Of a stretch of 64,000 bases of DNA, positions 1 through 10,926 are shown in pieces. This DNA comes from Tragulus kanchil (Eukaryota; Chordata; Mammalia; Artiodactyla; Tragulidae), in the NCBI GenBank assembly GCA_022376925.1, contig JAIOJX010000032.1, forward strand, positions 102,850,794 through 102,914,793, given 5' to 3'. Below the pieces are notes generated by a model. It worked only from the letters and a program-made list of their open reading frames with translations, searched no databases and was not told where the DNA came from. Numbering within the stretch: position 1 is the first letter of the stretch; every line of letters starts with the position of its first letter. The translations under genes were made by a program, and so were the position numbers.

Positions 1-1328
1 ATCCAGCAGACTTGGGGTTCCTCCTGACTTAGACACTAACCACTTACAGAAGCCACTTGACCACCATGAGCTTAGAGTTCTCTATATGTTAAGTGGGTGT
101 AATAAGACTTCTTTCTTACAAATCTTGCAGAGAGGTTGGGAAAGTTATAAATTGAGACCAATAAATTTGGTCCAAGCATAGTCCATTTATTTAGGCACTG
201 GAGACTAAGAGATGTGAGCAGACCTGGAAGATACTCTGGAATTGAGCTATGCATTAACAAGGCTCCATCAAACACATCTGAAGGCAATGATTAGAGGGAA
301 ATAAATGTATTTCACGCTTGCATCTCAACAAGCTCTACTTGTTCAATCTACTCATTGTAAAAGGATGGGCCCACTATGGCAGGAGAGACACAGGGTCCCA
401 GGGAGAGACAGAGCAGAGGATCCAGCCCAGCTGTGTGGGGTCAGAGACCTCCCTGAGGAGCCTCACAGGACAAACAGTCAAGCAAAGACATGGTGTGGAA
501 ACAGAGAAATGTCCACTATGGCTACAGTGACAGGTGAGTGGGCGTAGAGTCTGGAGAAGTGAGGGGAGGCAAGAACAGACCACAGAGGCCTTCCCAGGTC
601 AAGGTGAGAATGCCAGACTTTGTTCTGAGGGTAAAAGAACCTTTACTGGATTTTAGGCAAAATAACAACAATCCAGCTTGCCTTTATAAAGTATAGTCTG
701 GTTGTAGATTGGAGTAGAGATTGGACAAGTGAAGAGGCCAATTCAGGAAGCTTGTGATGAAATCTGAGGGATGATGGTTGTTTGGACCAGTAACCATGGA
801 GATGGGAAGGGGGTGGTGTGGAGATGATTTCAAAGGGCCTAGCAGTATTCTATGGAGAAAGTTTTGTCATCTACAATTTCTCCAGAAGAAATTTACGACA
901 TCAGGAGGAATGTGTCATTACTGATCCAAAGATGTACTTGACTAAGATGACCCTGGGCAGGCAGCCAGGCCTTGCCCCTGATGAGGGTTGCTGGTGGCTC
1001 TGGAACATGGGGCTGGGAGGGAAGGGAAGGGGCTCAAGGGGCTGAGAACACTAGGACCAAAGTGTGGAAGTGAACTCACAGTCTCCATTATCCAGCAGAC
1101 TTGGGGTTCCTCCTGACTTAGACACTAACCACTTACAGAAGCCACTTGACCACCATGAGCTTAGAGTTTCTCTATATGTTAAGTGGGTGTAATAAGACTT
1201 CTTTCTTACAAATCTTGCAGAGAGGTTGGGAAAGTTAAGTAAATTGAGACCAATAAATTTGGTCCAAGCATAGTCCATTTATTTAGGCACTGGAGACTAA
1301 GAGATGTGAGCAGACCTGGAAGATACTC
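1..1328. repeat. Tandem doublet 1 (left copy cut by window start)
   Basis: Bases 1-236 match 1090-1328 apart from a few small indels (one extra T near 1169, three extra bases near 1237). After 236 the sequence jumps to unrelated DNA, while after 1328 it continues with a sequence also present at 2418. The simplest reading is a tandem doublet of period about 1090, with the junction at 236/237, the right copy at 237-1328 and most of the left copy outside the window. I infer this from the 17 other doublets of the same period. Its right end overlaps the left copy of doublet 2, so 1081-1328 exists three times. Confidence 0.75.
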
Positions 1329-1554
1329 AGAAGTTAGAAGGGGAATTGGCGATTTTGATTGATTGTGGTGGGTAAGACAAGTCAGGATGATGCTCAGACT
1401 GAGGATACACGACCTCTCCTGCAGGTCCCCCAACCTGCTGACCCTGTGTGTAGGAAGCTGAGGTGATCGTCCATTCCTCTTTCCCTCATCACCAAGAAAT
1501 TCTCTAGAAGACAGGAGTCCCATAAAAATGAAAATAATAAAAACAAACACTCAC

Positions 1555-1735
1555 GTATTTGCTACTTGCCAACTTAGGCCCTGATACTCCCTCACAACAA
1601 TGACCTGTGAGTCAGCAAGCAGAATCCTGTCATTTCACATGTGAGGAAACTGAGGCTCAGAGAAAGGAAGCAGCGACTGAGACCCTCATGTGAATAAGGA
1701 GCAGCTCCCATTCTCAAACCTGGGCCTGACTGTAG
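1555..1735 (+). repeat. MIR SINE relic
   Basis: Old tRNA-derived mammalian SINE, recognised from the conserved core reading 'gaggaaactgaggctcagag' and the preceding stretch in which a cytosine-rich segment leads into the core. Diverged, no target-site duplication visible. It lies in copy A of doublet 2. Confidence 0.7.
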
Positions 1736-2644
1736 CACACACACGCACGCGCGCACCCCCCTACACACACAGTGGGTGGCCCTGCCAGTTCTACCAGTTC
1801 CGACTGATTTAGAGGGGAGGCTTGTCAGGAACAGCCAGGCGCCTGAGTGAATTTGTGACCCCACAGCCAGGTGTTCCTGTCGGCTGCTGACGGCACCTGG
1901 ATTACGTGTGGCAGGAAGAGGGACAGGCCCCAGGCTTTCAACACCAAATCTTTGCCCCAACTCACTGCAACTCTGAGAGGGCTCCTGCTCTCAAATGTCC
2001 ATGGTCCCCAAGGGCTTTGCTCTCAAAGAGTAGTCTTAGGCCAGCAGCCTCACTCCACCTTTGCTCTTCGACAAACAGCTACCTTTGATCTTCACTGCAG
2101 CATCTGTGATTCTAACCAAGGATTGAATCTGGGTCCCCTGCATTGGGAGCATCCAGAAAAAGACTTGGAGGTCTCCATTATCCAGCAGACTTGGGGTTCC
2201 TCCTGACTTAGACACTAACCACTTACAGAAGCCACTTGACCACCATGAGCTTAGAGTTCTCTATATGTTAAGTGGGTGTAATAAGACTTCTTTCTTACAA
2301 ATCTTGCAGAGAGGTTGGGAAAGTTAAGTAAATTGAGACCAATAAATTTGGTCCAAGCATAGTCCATTTATTTAGGCACTGGAGACTAAGAGATGTGAGC
2401 AGACCTGGAAGATACTCAGAAGTTAGAAGGGGAATTGGCGATTTTGATTGATTGTGGTGGGTAAGACAAGTCAGGATGATGCTCAGACTGAGGATACACG
2501 ACCTCTCCTGCAGGTCCCCCAACCTGCTGACCCTGTGTGTAGGAAGCTGAGGTGATCGTCCATTCCTCTTTCCCTCATCACCAAGAAATTCTCTAGAAGA
2601 CAGGAGTCCCATAAAAATGAAAATAATAAAAACAAACACTCACG

Positions 2645-2825
2645 TATTTGCTACTTGCCAACTTAGGCCCTGATACTCCCTCACAACAATGACCTGTGAG
2701 TCAGCAAGCAGAATCCTGTCATTTCACATGTGAGGAAACTGAGGCTCAGAGAAAGGAAGCAGCGACTGAGACCCTCATGTGAATAAGGAGCAGCTCCCAT
2801 TCTCAAACCTGGGCCTGACTGTAGC
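2645..2825 (+). repeat. MIR SINE relic (second copy in doublet 2)
   Basis: Same element as at 1555-1735, offset 1090 bp, identical by eye. It is a copy of one insertion, not an independent event. Confidence 0.7.
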
Positions 2826-3192
2826 ACACACACGCACGCGCGCACCCCCCTACACACACAGTGGGTGGCCCTGCCAGTTCTACCAGTTCCGACTGATTTA
2901 GAGGGGAGGCTTGTCAGGAACAGCCAGGCGCCTGAGTGAATTTGTGACCCCACAGCCAGGTGTTCCTGTCGGCTGCTGACGGCACCTGGATTACGTGTGG
3001 CAGGAAGAGGGACAGGCCCCAGGCTTTCAACACCAAATCTTTGCCCCAACTCACTGCAACTCTGAGAGGGCTCCTGCTCTCAAATGTCCATGGTCCCCAA
3101 GGGCTTTGCTCTCAAAGAGTAGTCTTAGGCCAGCAGCCTCACTCCACCTTTGCTCTTCGACAAACAGCTACCTTTGATCTTCACTGCAGCAT

Positions 3193-3281
3193 CTGTGATC
3201 TAGTTTCCTAACCAAGGATTGAATCTGGGTCCCCTGCATTGGGAGCATGGTATCTTAGTCAATGGACCACTAGGGAAGTCC
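3193..3281 (-). mobile_element. CHR-type tRNA-derived SINE, 5' head only
   Basis: Read on the minus strand it begins with the ruminant/cetacean SINE head (gacttccctagtggtcca) and includes a degenerate B-box region near 3215-3230. Only the tRNA-like head is present. The left copy of the doublet (2104-2150) stops inside this element and carries an 8-bp deletion. Confidence 0.75.
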
Positions 3282-4330
3282 AAGATTTGCATTTTAGAGA
3301 GAAGAAGATGGGAAGAAAAAAAGAATGGAAGCAGTAACAAATGGAGAAGGACTGATTACTCCATATAGTGACTGAGCACCAGCATCTGTCTGAGGCACAG
3401 GGAGGCCAGCATGAGTTGGACAGAAACAGCACTGCCCTCCCTGTCCTGTCGGGAGAATCGACATTGAGAACATCCTCCAAACCCATAACCACTGGTGACC
3501 ACAGGTGTCAGTGGAGGCTCTGAAGAGTAAATGAGATCCAAAGGATACATAAGAATTAGCTTCTGAGAAAAGGGATGGAGAAAGATCCCAGGCATGGGAA
3601 CAGCATATGCCAAACCCCTGAGGTGTGAAATGCTTAACTTAATAAAGGGACTGAGGCCCCCAGAGCATCGAGAGCTCAGAGAGCAAGGACAGCAGAGGTA
3701 GCAAGAAGAGCTAGGAGGCAACAGAGCTGATGCTCGTGACCAGGCTAAGGGGCTTACATTTATCAAGAGAAAGGAATAGAAGAAACACAATAAGGAACCA
3801 GGAAGAGAGAATTAGAAGGCAAATTTCCTGAGTTCAAGCCATTTGAGATCAAATTGGCAGTTGAAAATCCCAGTATAGGATTTCAGACCATGATCTGACC
3901 TTGGGCCATCGTACCTGGCCAAGGATGGTGCAACAGCCTCCCAGAAGTCCCACACCTCCCCCAGCCAGATAAGGGCCCTTTGCAAGGTGGGCTTCACGCC
4001 TCAGGGGAGACCTTCACAAGTGAGTGATTTGCCCCAAGAACCAACAGCAAAGGGCTGGCCTCTCTCTCTGGCAGATCCAGCAGATCTTCTGCAGGTGGAG
4101 GCCATCAAAAAGAGATTAGCATGCCGCCCGAGACACATGCAGGGAGGAGTCCTATGGATCCCCTTCACTGGGAACTCCTCCAGCTGATTCTGGGGGTAGA
4201 AACCTGAGCTCTGTTTGGCAGGAGTCAGAGGAGCCCTGGAAACACATTTCCCCTTCATGTGCCTTTGCAAAACCTGTGATGAACTTGGGGCTTGCAGAAT
4301 TTAGAATTTTGCAGCTAAAATGCATCTTTA
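3282..4330. other. Sparse intergenic sequence with an old dispersed repeat
   Basis: No exon-like structure seen. Around 3540-3760 the sequence resembles an old mammalian dispersed repeat (it includes wording like 'gaacagcatatgccaaa' followed by a purine-rich stretch). The related stretch at 62520-63030 looks like the same family. I cannot name the family with certainty. Confidence 0.5.
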
Positions 4331-4339
4331 GAACATTTG

Positions 4340-4690
4340 AATCTCACCCCTTAACTTTAGAGAAGAGAAAAAGTCTGAGAGGAGAAAGTGACTTGCCCAA
4401 GGGTACAAAGTAAGTCGTAGTAGAGCATGACTAGTATGTAGGTCTGGAGACTCTGTTCAGTGCTCTTGCCAATGACGACAACGATAACAGCTAACAAATA
4501 CTGAGCCCTTACTGTGCACGAGACTGTTCTAAGTGCTTGGAGCATTTTATTTCATCTGCACCACTACTCCATCAGACTGGTAATAGTATAATTCCCATTT
4601 TACAGATGAAGAAACTAAAGCCCAGTTGAAGTAACTCTCCCATACTTGTAGTTAGAGCTTGAACTCAGGCAGCTTGCCCTTTTTTAAAAG
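4340..4690 (+). repeat. MIR relics (two in a row)
   Basis: The clearer element is 4478-4690, with the MIR pattern in order: 'actgagcccttactgtgc', 'ttctaagtgcttggagc', then 'cccattttacagatgaagaa' and a tail with 'agagcttgaactcagg'. A shorter MIR-like stretch at about 4350-4465 carries 'gtgacttgcccaaggg'. Both are on the plus strand and heavily diverged. Confidence 0.8.
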
Positions 4691-5065
4691 GACCACTCAG
4701 AACTGCATATGGATGTCCAACCCTTCAGTTCCAACACCACCTTCTCCAAAAGACAGAATCTATTCACTAATGTGGACCCTACTTGGTGACTTTTGGGTTG
4801 TTTTCAGCTTTAGTGGGTTCACCTCTCTTTTCCCACCCACAGCCTTCCCTCTGTCTGGGATAGCCAGGGGTGTGTGTTGATAGTGTATTGGGACAGGATG
4901 CTAGCCTTTTCCCCTCTATGCTGAATATATGCTCCCATCTCCAATACCCTCAAGACAGAAACAACAAGATCTCATGTCAATATGTCAATTGAGCCCCAGC
5001 CTCTTCCACTACTCATCACCTTTCTGTTACTTGACTCTCTGTCCCTGCTGACTTACATGAATTAC
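4691..5065. other. Unannotated single-copy stretch
   Basis: No repeat, RNA or exon signature that I recognise. Short open frames are chance frames. Confidence 0.5.
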
Positions 5066-5129
5066 ATCACCAGGTGTCCTTGTCCTCATGGGAACAATGG
5101 GAAATATGACCTAGAGATTAAAAGAAAAG

Positions 5130-5257
5130 TGTCACTTAGCTGTGTCCAACCCTTTGCAACCCCATGGAATGTAACCCACCTTCCCACCCAGGGATCAAAC
5201 CTGGGTCTCCTGCACTGCAGGCAGATTCTTAGCTAGCTGAGCCACCAGGGATTCCCT
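5130..5257 (-). mobile_element. Bov-tA SINE, internally deleted
   Basis: On the minus strand it starts 'gggaatccctggtggctcag', has a degenerate B box (ggtttgatccctggg) and ends in the BovB-derived tail reading 'ttggacacagctaagtg'. At about 128 bp it is shorter than a full Bov-tA, with the middle missing. The second copy is 6262-6389. Confidence 0.85.
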
Positions 5258-6261
5258 TACTGCCCTCCCTTTCTGGTCACTACAGGCTGGCTGATCCCTC
5301 CTCTATAGCTCCAAATGCTATAGGGGCTTTTCCATACAGCCCTCTTTTTCTTGAGCCAGTTACCACCCCTGCCCCACACCCCTTCAGGATTAGGAATGGT
5401 TACCAAGAAAAAAAAACCTCTCTATTGATGCCAAGGTTCTGCAACATCCCTTATGATCCCCATACCCAGCATATCTCCATGAAGAGTGCCCTTATTAACT
5501 TCTCGATCCATTCTAATTTGAGCCGTCTACTTCCTGACTGATGCCCTGGCTATTCCTTGAGCTTTGGGATTGTACACCCTGCCACAGGTCAGCTGGGATG
5601 GACACAAAGCAGCTGGTCACTTGCTGGCAGTGCCTCTCCACCTTCAACTTGCCCAGTCCAGGTGGCTCAAAGAGGGCTGCCACCCTGGCTCCCTCCTAAA
5701 TCAGGAATGGAGTTCTGCCCATGGAATCCCCAGGAGGGAATGGTCCTGGAGATTGGTGCAGGGTGGGCACATGACCAGTGTTAGTACAAATAAGCGTCAG
5801 TATGAGGCCTTCTCTTCAAACTAGGACAGGAAGAGAAGCACCAGCCAGGAGCTGCTGATGACCGTATTTCCTCACTGGGAAATCTCCTGCCTGAGAAGGC
5901 AGCAAATACAAAGGAGCACAGAGTAGAAAGGGAAAAAGAAGGAAAATCCTGACCTGATCACTAGAGCTCCTGGTTTCAGCCCTGCTTTAATTCAGCACAA
6001 CCCTTGGACTTGCCAATTAAGGAAACCAACCCAGTTCCTTCTGCGCTTAAATCTATTTGAGGTTCTGACACCGGCAACTCAGTCCTGCCTAACATAGGTC
6101 TTAAGGTCATCAAGGATTTGAGGTACAGATTAGTGAACCTGAGGCCAAGCCCACATGTAGGGGACCCCACTGGGAGAGGGCTATGATTCCCAGAAACATC
6201 ACCAGGTGTCCTTGTCCTCATGGGAACAATGGGAAATATGACCTAGAGATTAAAAGAAAAG

Positions 6262-6389
6262 TGTCACTTAGCTGTGTCCAACCCTTTGCAACCCCATGGA
6301 ATGTAACCCACCTTCCCACCCAGGGATCAAACCTGGGTCTCCTGCACTGCAGGCAGATTCTTAGCTAGCTGAGCCACCAGGGATTCCCT
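6262..6389 (-). mobile_element. Bov-tA SINE, internally deleted (copy B of doublet 3)
   Basis: Identical to 5130-5257 at offset 1132. It is a by-product of the doublet. Confidence 0.85.
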
Positions 6390-7344
6390 TACTGCCCTCC
6401 CTTTCTGGTCACTACAGGCTGGCTGATCCCTCCTCTATAGCTCCAAATGCTATAGGGGCTTTTCCATACAGCCCTCTTTTTCTTGAGCCAGTTACCACCC
6501 CTGCCCCACACCCCTTCAGGATTAGGAATGGTTACCAAGAAAAAAAAACCTCTCTATTGATGCCAAGGTTCTGCAACATCCCTTATGATCCCCATACCCA
6601 GCATATCTCCATGAAGAGTGCCCTTATTAACTTCTCGATCCATTCTAATTTGAGCCGTCTACTTCCTGACTGATGCCCTGGCTATTCCTTGAGCTTTGGG
6701 ATTGTACACCCTGCCACAGGTCAGCTGGGATGGACACAAAGCAGCTGGTCACTTGCTGGCAGTGCCTCTCCACCTTCAACTTGCCCAGTCCAGGTGGCTC
6801 AAAGAGGGCTGCCACCCTGGCTCCCTCCTAAATCAGGAATGGAGTTCTGCCCATGGAATCCCCAGGAGGGAATGGTCCTGGAGATTGGTGCAGGGTGGGC
6901 ACATGACCAGTGTTAGTACAAATAAGCGTCAGTATGAGGCCTTCTCTTCAAACTAGGACAGGAAGAGAAGCACCAGCCAGGAGCTGCTGATGACCGTATT
7001 TCCTCACTGGGAAATCTCCTGCCTGAGAAGGCAGCAAATACAAAGGAGCACAGAGTAGAAAGGGAAAAAGAAGGAAAATCCTGACCTGATCACTAGAGCT
7101 CCTGGTTTCAGCCCTGCTTTAATTCAGCACAACCCTTGGACTTGCCAATTAAGGAAACCAACCCAGTTCCTTCTGCGCTTAAATCTATTTGAGGTTCTGA
7201 CACCGGCAACTCAGTCCTGCCTAACATAGGTCTTAAGGTCATCAAGGATTTGAGGTACAGATTAGTGAACCTGAGGCCAAGCCCACATGTAGGGGACCCC
7301 ACTGGGAGAGGGCTATGATTCCCAGAAACATCTAATAGCTCAGT

Positions 7345-7490
7345 ATGTGGCCCCTGGAATCATCCTGCTTGGGTTTGAATCTGGTCTGTGGGAAGTGTCC
7401 TGTGTGCCTCAGTTTCCTCTCCTGTAGGATATAGTTATTCAAAGCAATGCTTGCCTCCTAGGGCTGTTGGGAGGATGTGAGAAAACAGCA
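7345..7490 (-). repeat. MIR SINE relic
   Basis: Minus-strand MIR pattern on the plus strand: 'tgcctcagtttcctctcctg' followed by 'cctagggctgttgggaggat'. The core is well recognisable and the edges are not. Confidence 0.75.
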
Positions 7491-7841
7491 AATTAGCCAA
7501 GATGGCATGTTCAGGCTTTCTCACCCCACGTTTTGTGAATAATGACTATGTAACAGCTGAGAGCACTTTTAGCACATGCACGTCCCTGGGCCACCCAGTA
7601 ATAACCTCAGCTCTGGTAGCTGCTACAGAGCCTGCTAGGAGGCCCCTCCCTGGCCCCACCATGACCACCACCAGGTGCTGTGATGAATCTTTTATAACCA
7701 CCAACAGCCCCCCAAAGTAGGCACCAGTCCAGGGCCCAGCCTGTATTGTGTCTGGGAGAACTCACTGACAAACTGCCAATTAGTTTGTGTTTGTGATGCC
7801 TAGAGGTAGAATGGGATGTCTTTGGTCAGAAAGGAAAGTAT

Positions 7842-7975
7842 TTGTTGTTCATTCACTGAGTTGTGTCCATCTCTTTGCGACTCCATGGACTACAGCTCAC
7901 CAGGCTCCTCTGTCCTTCACTATCTCCTGAAGTTTGCTCAAACTCATGCCCGTTGAGTTGGTAATGCCCTCCAAC
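7842..7975 (-). mobile_element. BovB LINE 3' tail fragment
   Basis: On the minus strand this gives the BovB 3' end: a stretch like 'agtttgagcaaacttcagg', then 'ggtgagctgtagtccatgg' and the tail 'gactccatg'-type segment ending in a short GTT/AAC repeat. Only the non-coding 3' end is present. The second copy is 8952-9085. Confidence 0.8.
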
Positions 7976-8021
7976 TGAAAGGGTTCTACCTCGATTTGAG
8001 ACATAAACCCAGGGTCCAGAC

Positions 8022-8327
8022 CTGATCGAACCCTGCTTGGGACTTGAACCCATGTGGCTCCTTGAATTCCAGCCAAAACCCTGTTTAGGACTCGAACCCA
8101 CAATCCCTGGCTTAGGACTTGAACCCAGCCAAAACCCTGTTTGGGACTTGAATCCACATGACTGGGGCCTGAACCTAGCCAAAACCCGGTTTGGGACTCG
8201 AACTCACGTGGCTAAGGCTCAACTCCAGCCAAAACCCTGTTTGGGACCTAAATCCACATAGTCAGGACTCAATCCCAGCCAAAATCCTGTCTGGGACTCG
8301 AACCCACGTGACTGGGACTTAATCCAA
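8022..8327. repeat. 50-bp minisatellite, about six units
   Basis: Units start at about 8022, 8072, 8128, 8178, 8228 and 8278. Spacing is 50 bp except for one 56-bp unit. Each carries 'gccaaaaccctgtttggga' or a variant followed by 'ctcgaacccac' or a variant. Units 3 and 5 contain CACGTG. The array sits on the downstream (U5/leader) side of the minus-strand LTR-like element at 8340-8717, so it may belong to that retroviral element. Units differ from one another by several bases, so the array is not newly made. Confidence 0.9.
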
Positions 8328-8329
8328 CA

Positions 8330-8717
8330 TCTGGACCCACTGAGGCTCAGGTTCTTCATGCCTCAACACAGAAAAAATTCAGCAAGAAGCAGAGTGACAG
8401 ACAAGAAAAGGGTTTATTAGAGTAAGGTACCTGTAAGTGGTGCAAATGGGCAGGCGGGGAAGTTTTGCTCTGCTGCTCTGCCCCCTGACTGAATGGGCAG
8501 CAATATATAGGATGGTGGAAGACTGCCCCGTCAAGTAGACACAGGTAAGACATACATGGTTAATTCCTTCCTCACCAGCTCCTCCTTCATCAGCCATCCA
8601 TGCCCAGTCAAGCCTGCTTTGCTGAACAAAGACCAGCTCTCCTGAGTTATCATCAACTCATTGGCCTCCCAACCTTTCCCAGGTTTCACCCTTCTTATCG
8701 TCCCCCGCCCTGTTTTT
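8330..8717 (-). mobile_element. LTR-like endogenous retroviral element, minus strand (copy A)
   Basis: Read on the minus strand there is a TATA-like box (near 8500-8510), then about 90 bp downstream the polyadenylation signal AATAAA (in 'ctaataaaccc', near 8412-8420), then a U5-like stretch ending near 8340. This TATA-to-poly(A) spacing is typical of retroviral LTRs. No gag, pol or env frame adjoins it, so it would be a solo or partial LTR. The family name is not certain. Confidence 0.6.
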
Positions 8718-8951
8718 CAGCTCTGGTAGCTGCTACAGAGCCTGCTAGGAGGCCCCTCCCTGGCCCCACCATGACCACCACCAGGTGCTGTGATGAATCT
8801 TTTATAACCACCAACAGCCCCCCAAAGTAGGCACCAGTCCAGGGCCCAGCCTGTATTGTGTCTGGGAGAACTCACTGACAAACTGCCAATTAGTTTGTGT
8901 TTGTGATGCCTAGAGGTAGAATGGGATGTCTTTGGTCAGAAAGGAAAGTAT

Positions 8952-9085
8952 TTGTTGTTCATTCACTGAGTTGTGTCCATCTCTTTGCGACTCCATGGAC
9001 TACAGCTCACCAGGCTCCTCTGTCCTTCACTATCTCCTGAAGTTTGCTCAAACTCATGCCCGTTGAGTTGGTAATGCCCTCCAAC
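8952..9085 (-). mobile_element. BovB LINE 3' tail fragment (copy B of doublet 4)
   Basis: Same element as 7842-7975 at offset 1110. Confidence 0.8.
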
Positions 9086-9131
9086 TGAAAGGGTTCTACC
9101 TCGATTTGAGACATAAACCCAGGGTCCAGAC

Positions 9132-9437
9132 CTGATCGAACCCTGCTTGGGACTTGAACCCATGTGGCTCCTTGAATTCCAGCCAAAACCCTGTTTAGGA
9201 CTCGAACCCACAATCCCTGGCTTAGGACTTGAACCCAGCCAAAACCCTGTTTGGGACTTGAATCCACATGACTGGGGCCTGAACCTAGCCAAAACCCGGT
9301 TTGGGACTCGAACTCACGTGGCTAAGGCTCAACTCCAGCCAAAACCCTGTTTGGGACCTAAATCCACATAGTCAGGACTCAATCCCAGCCAAAATCCTGT
9401 CTGGGACTCGAACCCACGTGACTGGGACTTAATCCAA
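9132..9437. repeat. 50-bp minisatellite (copy B of doublet 4)
   Basis: Same six-unit array as 8022-8327 at offset 1110, identical by eye including the unit-to-unit variants. Confidence 0.9.
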
Positions 9438-9439
9438 CA

Positions 9440-9905
9440 TCTGGACCCACTGAGGCTCAGGTTCTTCATGCCTCAACACAGAAAAAATTCAGCAAGAAGC
9501 AGAGTGACAGACAAGAAAAGGATTTATTAGAGTAAGGTACCTGTAAGCAGTGCAAACGGGCAGGCGGGGAAGTTCTGCTCTGCTGCTCCGCCCCCTGACT
9601 GAATGGGCAGCAATATATAGGATGGTAAAAGACCGCCCCCCTCAAGTAGACACAGGTGTAAGACATACATCGTTAATTCCTTCCTCACCAGCTCCTCCTT
9701 CATCAGCTGTCCATGCCCAGTCAAGCCCGCTTTACTGAACAAAGAGCAGCTCTCCTGAGTTATCATCAACTCATTGGCCTCCCAACCTTTCCCAGGTTTC
9801 ACCCTTCTACTTATCGTCCCCCACTAGGACTCTACCTGTTCTACTCTATCCCTATCACAACCATCTCATCCCCTGTCGCCCTCTTTTCCTCCTGTCCTCA
9901 GTTCT
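9440..9905 (-). mobile_element. LTR-like element, minus strand (copy B, longer)
   Basis: Counterpart of 8330-8717 with the same TATA-like box (near 9610-9620) and AATAAA (near 9522-9530), about 6 percent different by eye over the R/U3 part. It continues naturally past 9827 where copy A is cut, so this copy has the natural right flank. The U3 boundary is not resolved. Confidence 0.55.
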
Positions 9906-9990
9906 AAGGAAAGAATGGCTTTTGTTTTTATTGAATTAAGGGTGTCCCTAGCCAAGAAAAGAAAAAATGTATAGTGATAAAAAATGCCCA

Positions 9991-10112
9991 GAGGCTCCCT
10001 GGTGGTGCAGTGGTTAAGACTCTGTGCTTCCACTGCAGGGAGCACAGGTTCAATCCCTAGTCAGGGAAATAAGATCCCACGTGCTGTGTGATGCAGCCAA
10101 AAAATATATATA
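9991..10112 (+). mobile_element. CHR-type tRNA-derived SINE, short
   Basis: Starts 'ggctccctggtggtgcagtg' (A-box side), has a B-box-like 'ggttcaatccctagtc' and ends in an A-rich tail with a short AT repeat. It is only the head monomer. Confidence 0.8.
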
Positions 10113-10114
10113 TG

Positions 10115-10290
10115 CCTGGAGCTGGAGCAGGAGTCAGGAGGCCCAGGTTCCAGCCCATGCCAGTCATGGGTTCACTGTGGGACTTCAGCTTGTCCCTTCT
10201 CCTGCCCAAACCCAGTTTCCTCAACGGTGGCCTCCTGAATGGGAAGTAGAGAATGGGGAGAAAAGGCAGTGGGTTCAGTGATGTTGGTGG
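10115..10290 (-). repeat. MIR SINE relic
   Basis: Minus-strand MIR pattern on the plus strand: 'ggcccaggttccagcccatg', 'tgggacttcagc', 'cccagtttcctcaac'. Diverged. Confidence 0.6.
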
Positions 10291-10926
10291 CTTCCTTCCT
10301 ATTTCACGGTTCAGAAATCCCCTTTCACCACAGAGGCCAGAGACTCTGCAGTTTGAGAAAATAAACTTTCTTCAGTCCTGAGGCTGGTTATCCTGCCTCA
10401 CTTTTTTCTCACTGTTGCCTTTCACCTCTTTGTATGGCTCTCACGAATCCACAGCTTGAGCACTTTCCTCCTTTCCTTTCATGTCCTTTAAGAATAGATT
10501 CCAAGAATTCATCAGTGATACTAATGAATGACCAATGTTTGCATAAGACCTTTGCAATTTAAAGCTAACTTCACATTGATGGCTTGCTTACCCTGGGCTG
10601 AATGGAAACTTAGACTGGTGTAGTCCTAAACTAAGGTTTGCCCCTCTCGACACCTCCCTTGTGAAGTGGAATCTCTAGGATGGTGGGCACTGCTTCCAGC
10701 TGACTTGACGCTGCACTTCCAGTGTAGAAACATAGTCCCTGTCATATGGCCTGCTCTTCATAAATACACAGGGAATGGATCACCCAGGCCTGTAGCTGGT
10801 TGAATATACAGCTTGAGAAAGAAACAGAAGTCCTGGGTGGGTACAGGATCCATCTACTAGTGAATCCACCGGGTCACTGCAGGAAAAGCACACTTAGAGA
10901 TAGAAAGAGTAACACAGTGGTTAAAA
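10291..10926. other. Unannotated single-copy stretch
   Basis: No repeat or gene signature recognised. Confidence 0.5.

Larger units (their letters stand above)
1081..3248. repeat. Tandem doublet 2, unit about 1.08 kb
   Basis: Copy A is 1081-2150 and copy B is 2171-3248, offset 1090, nearly identical through a MIR, a CA/CG-rich stretch and the start of a SINE. The notable difference is an 8-bp deletion close to the end of copy A (near 2110, against 3199-3206). An 18-20 bp stretch between the copies (2151-2170) matches neither natural flank. Copy B continues into a complete SINE head while copy A stops inside it, so B has the natural right flank. Confidence 0.95.
5066..7329. repeat. Tandem doublet 3, unit 1132 bp
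   Basis: Copy A 5066-6197 and copy B 6198-7329 abut with no spacer and read as identical. The 8-9 base word 'aacatcacc'/'acatcacc' at the ends is shared between the left flank of A and the end of each copy, so the junction lies in a short overlap. Apart from a degraded Bov-tA the unit looks single-copy. Confidence 0.97.
7608..9827. repeat. Tandem doublet 4, unit 1110 bp
   Basis: Copy A 7608-8717 and copy B 8718-9827 abut directly. The first about 800 bp (BovB tail and minisatellite) look identical. The last about 310 bp differ at some 14-18 sites, mostly transitions (for example 8411 against 9521, and 8437-8450 against 9547-9560). This uneven divergence is unlike the other doublets. Confidence 0.95.

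Noticed and set aside
1735..1772. CA/CG-rich run as possible Z-DNA or CpG island
   Set aside because: Only about 35 bp and interrupted. An ordinary short microsatellite, repeated by doublet 2.
8022..8327. Regularly spaced repeats that could suggest a CRISPR array
   Set aside because: Units are contiguous and diverged over their whole length, with no unique spacers, in a mammalian genome next to an LTR-like element. This is a minisatellite.
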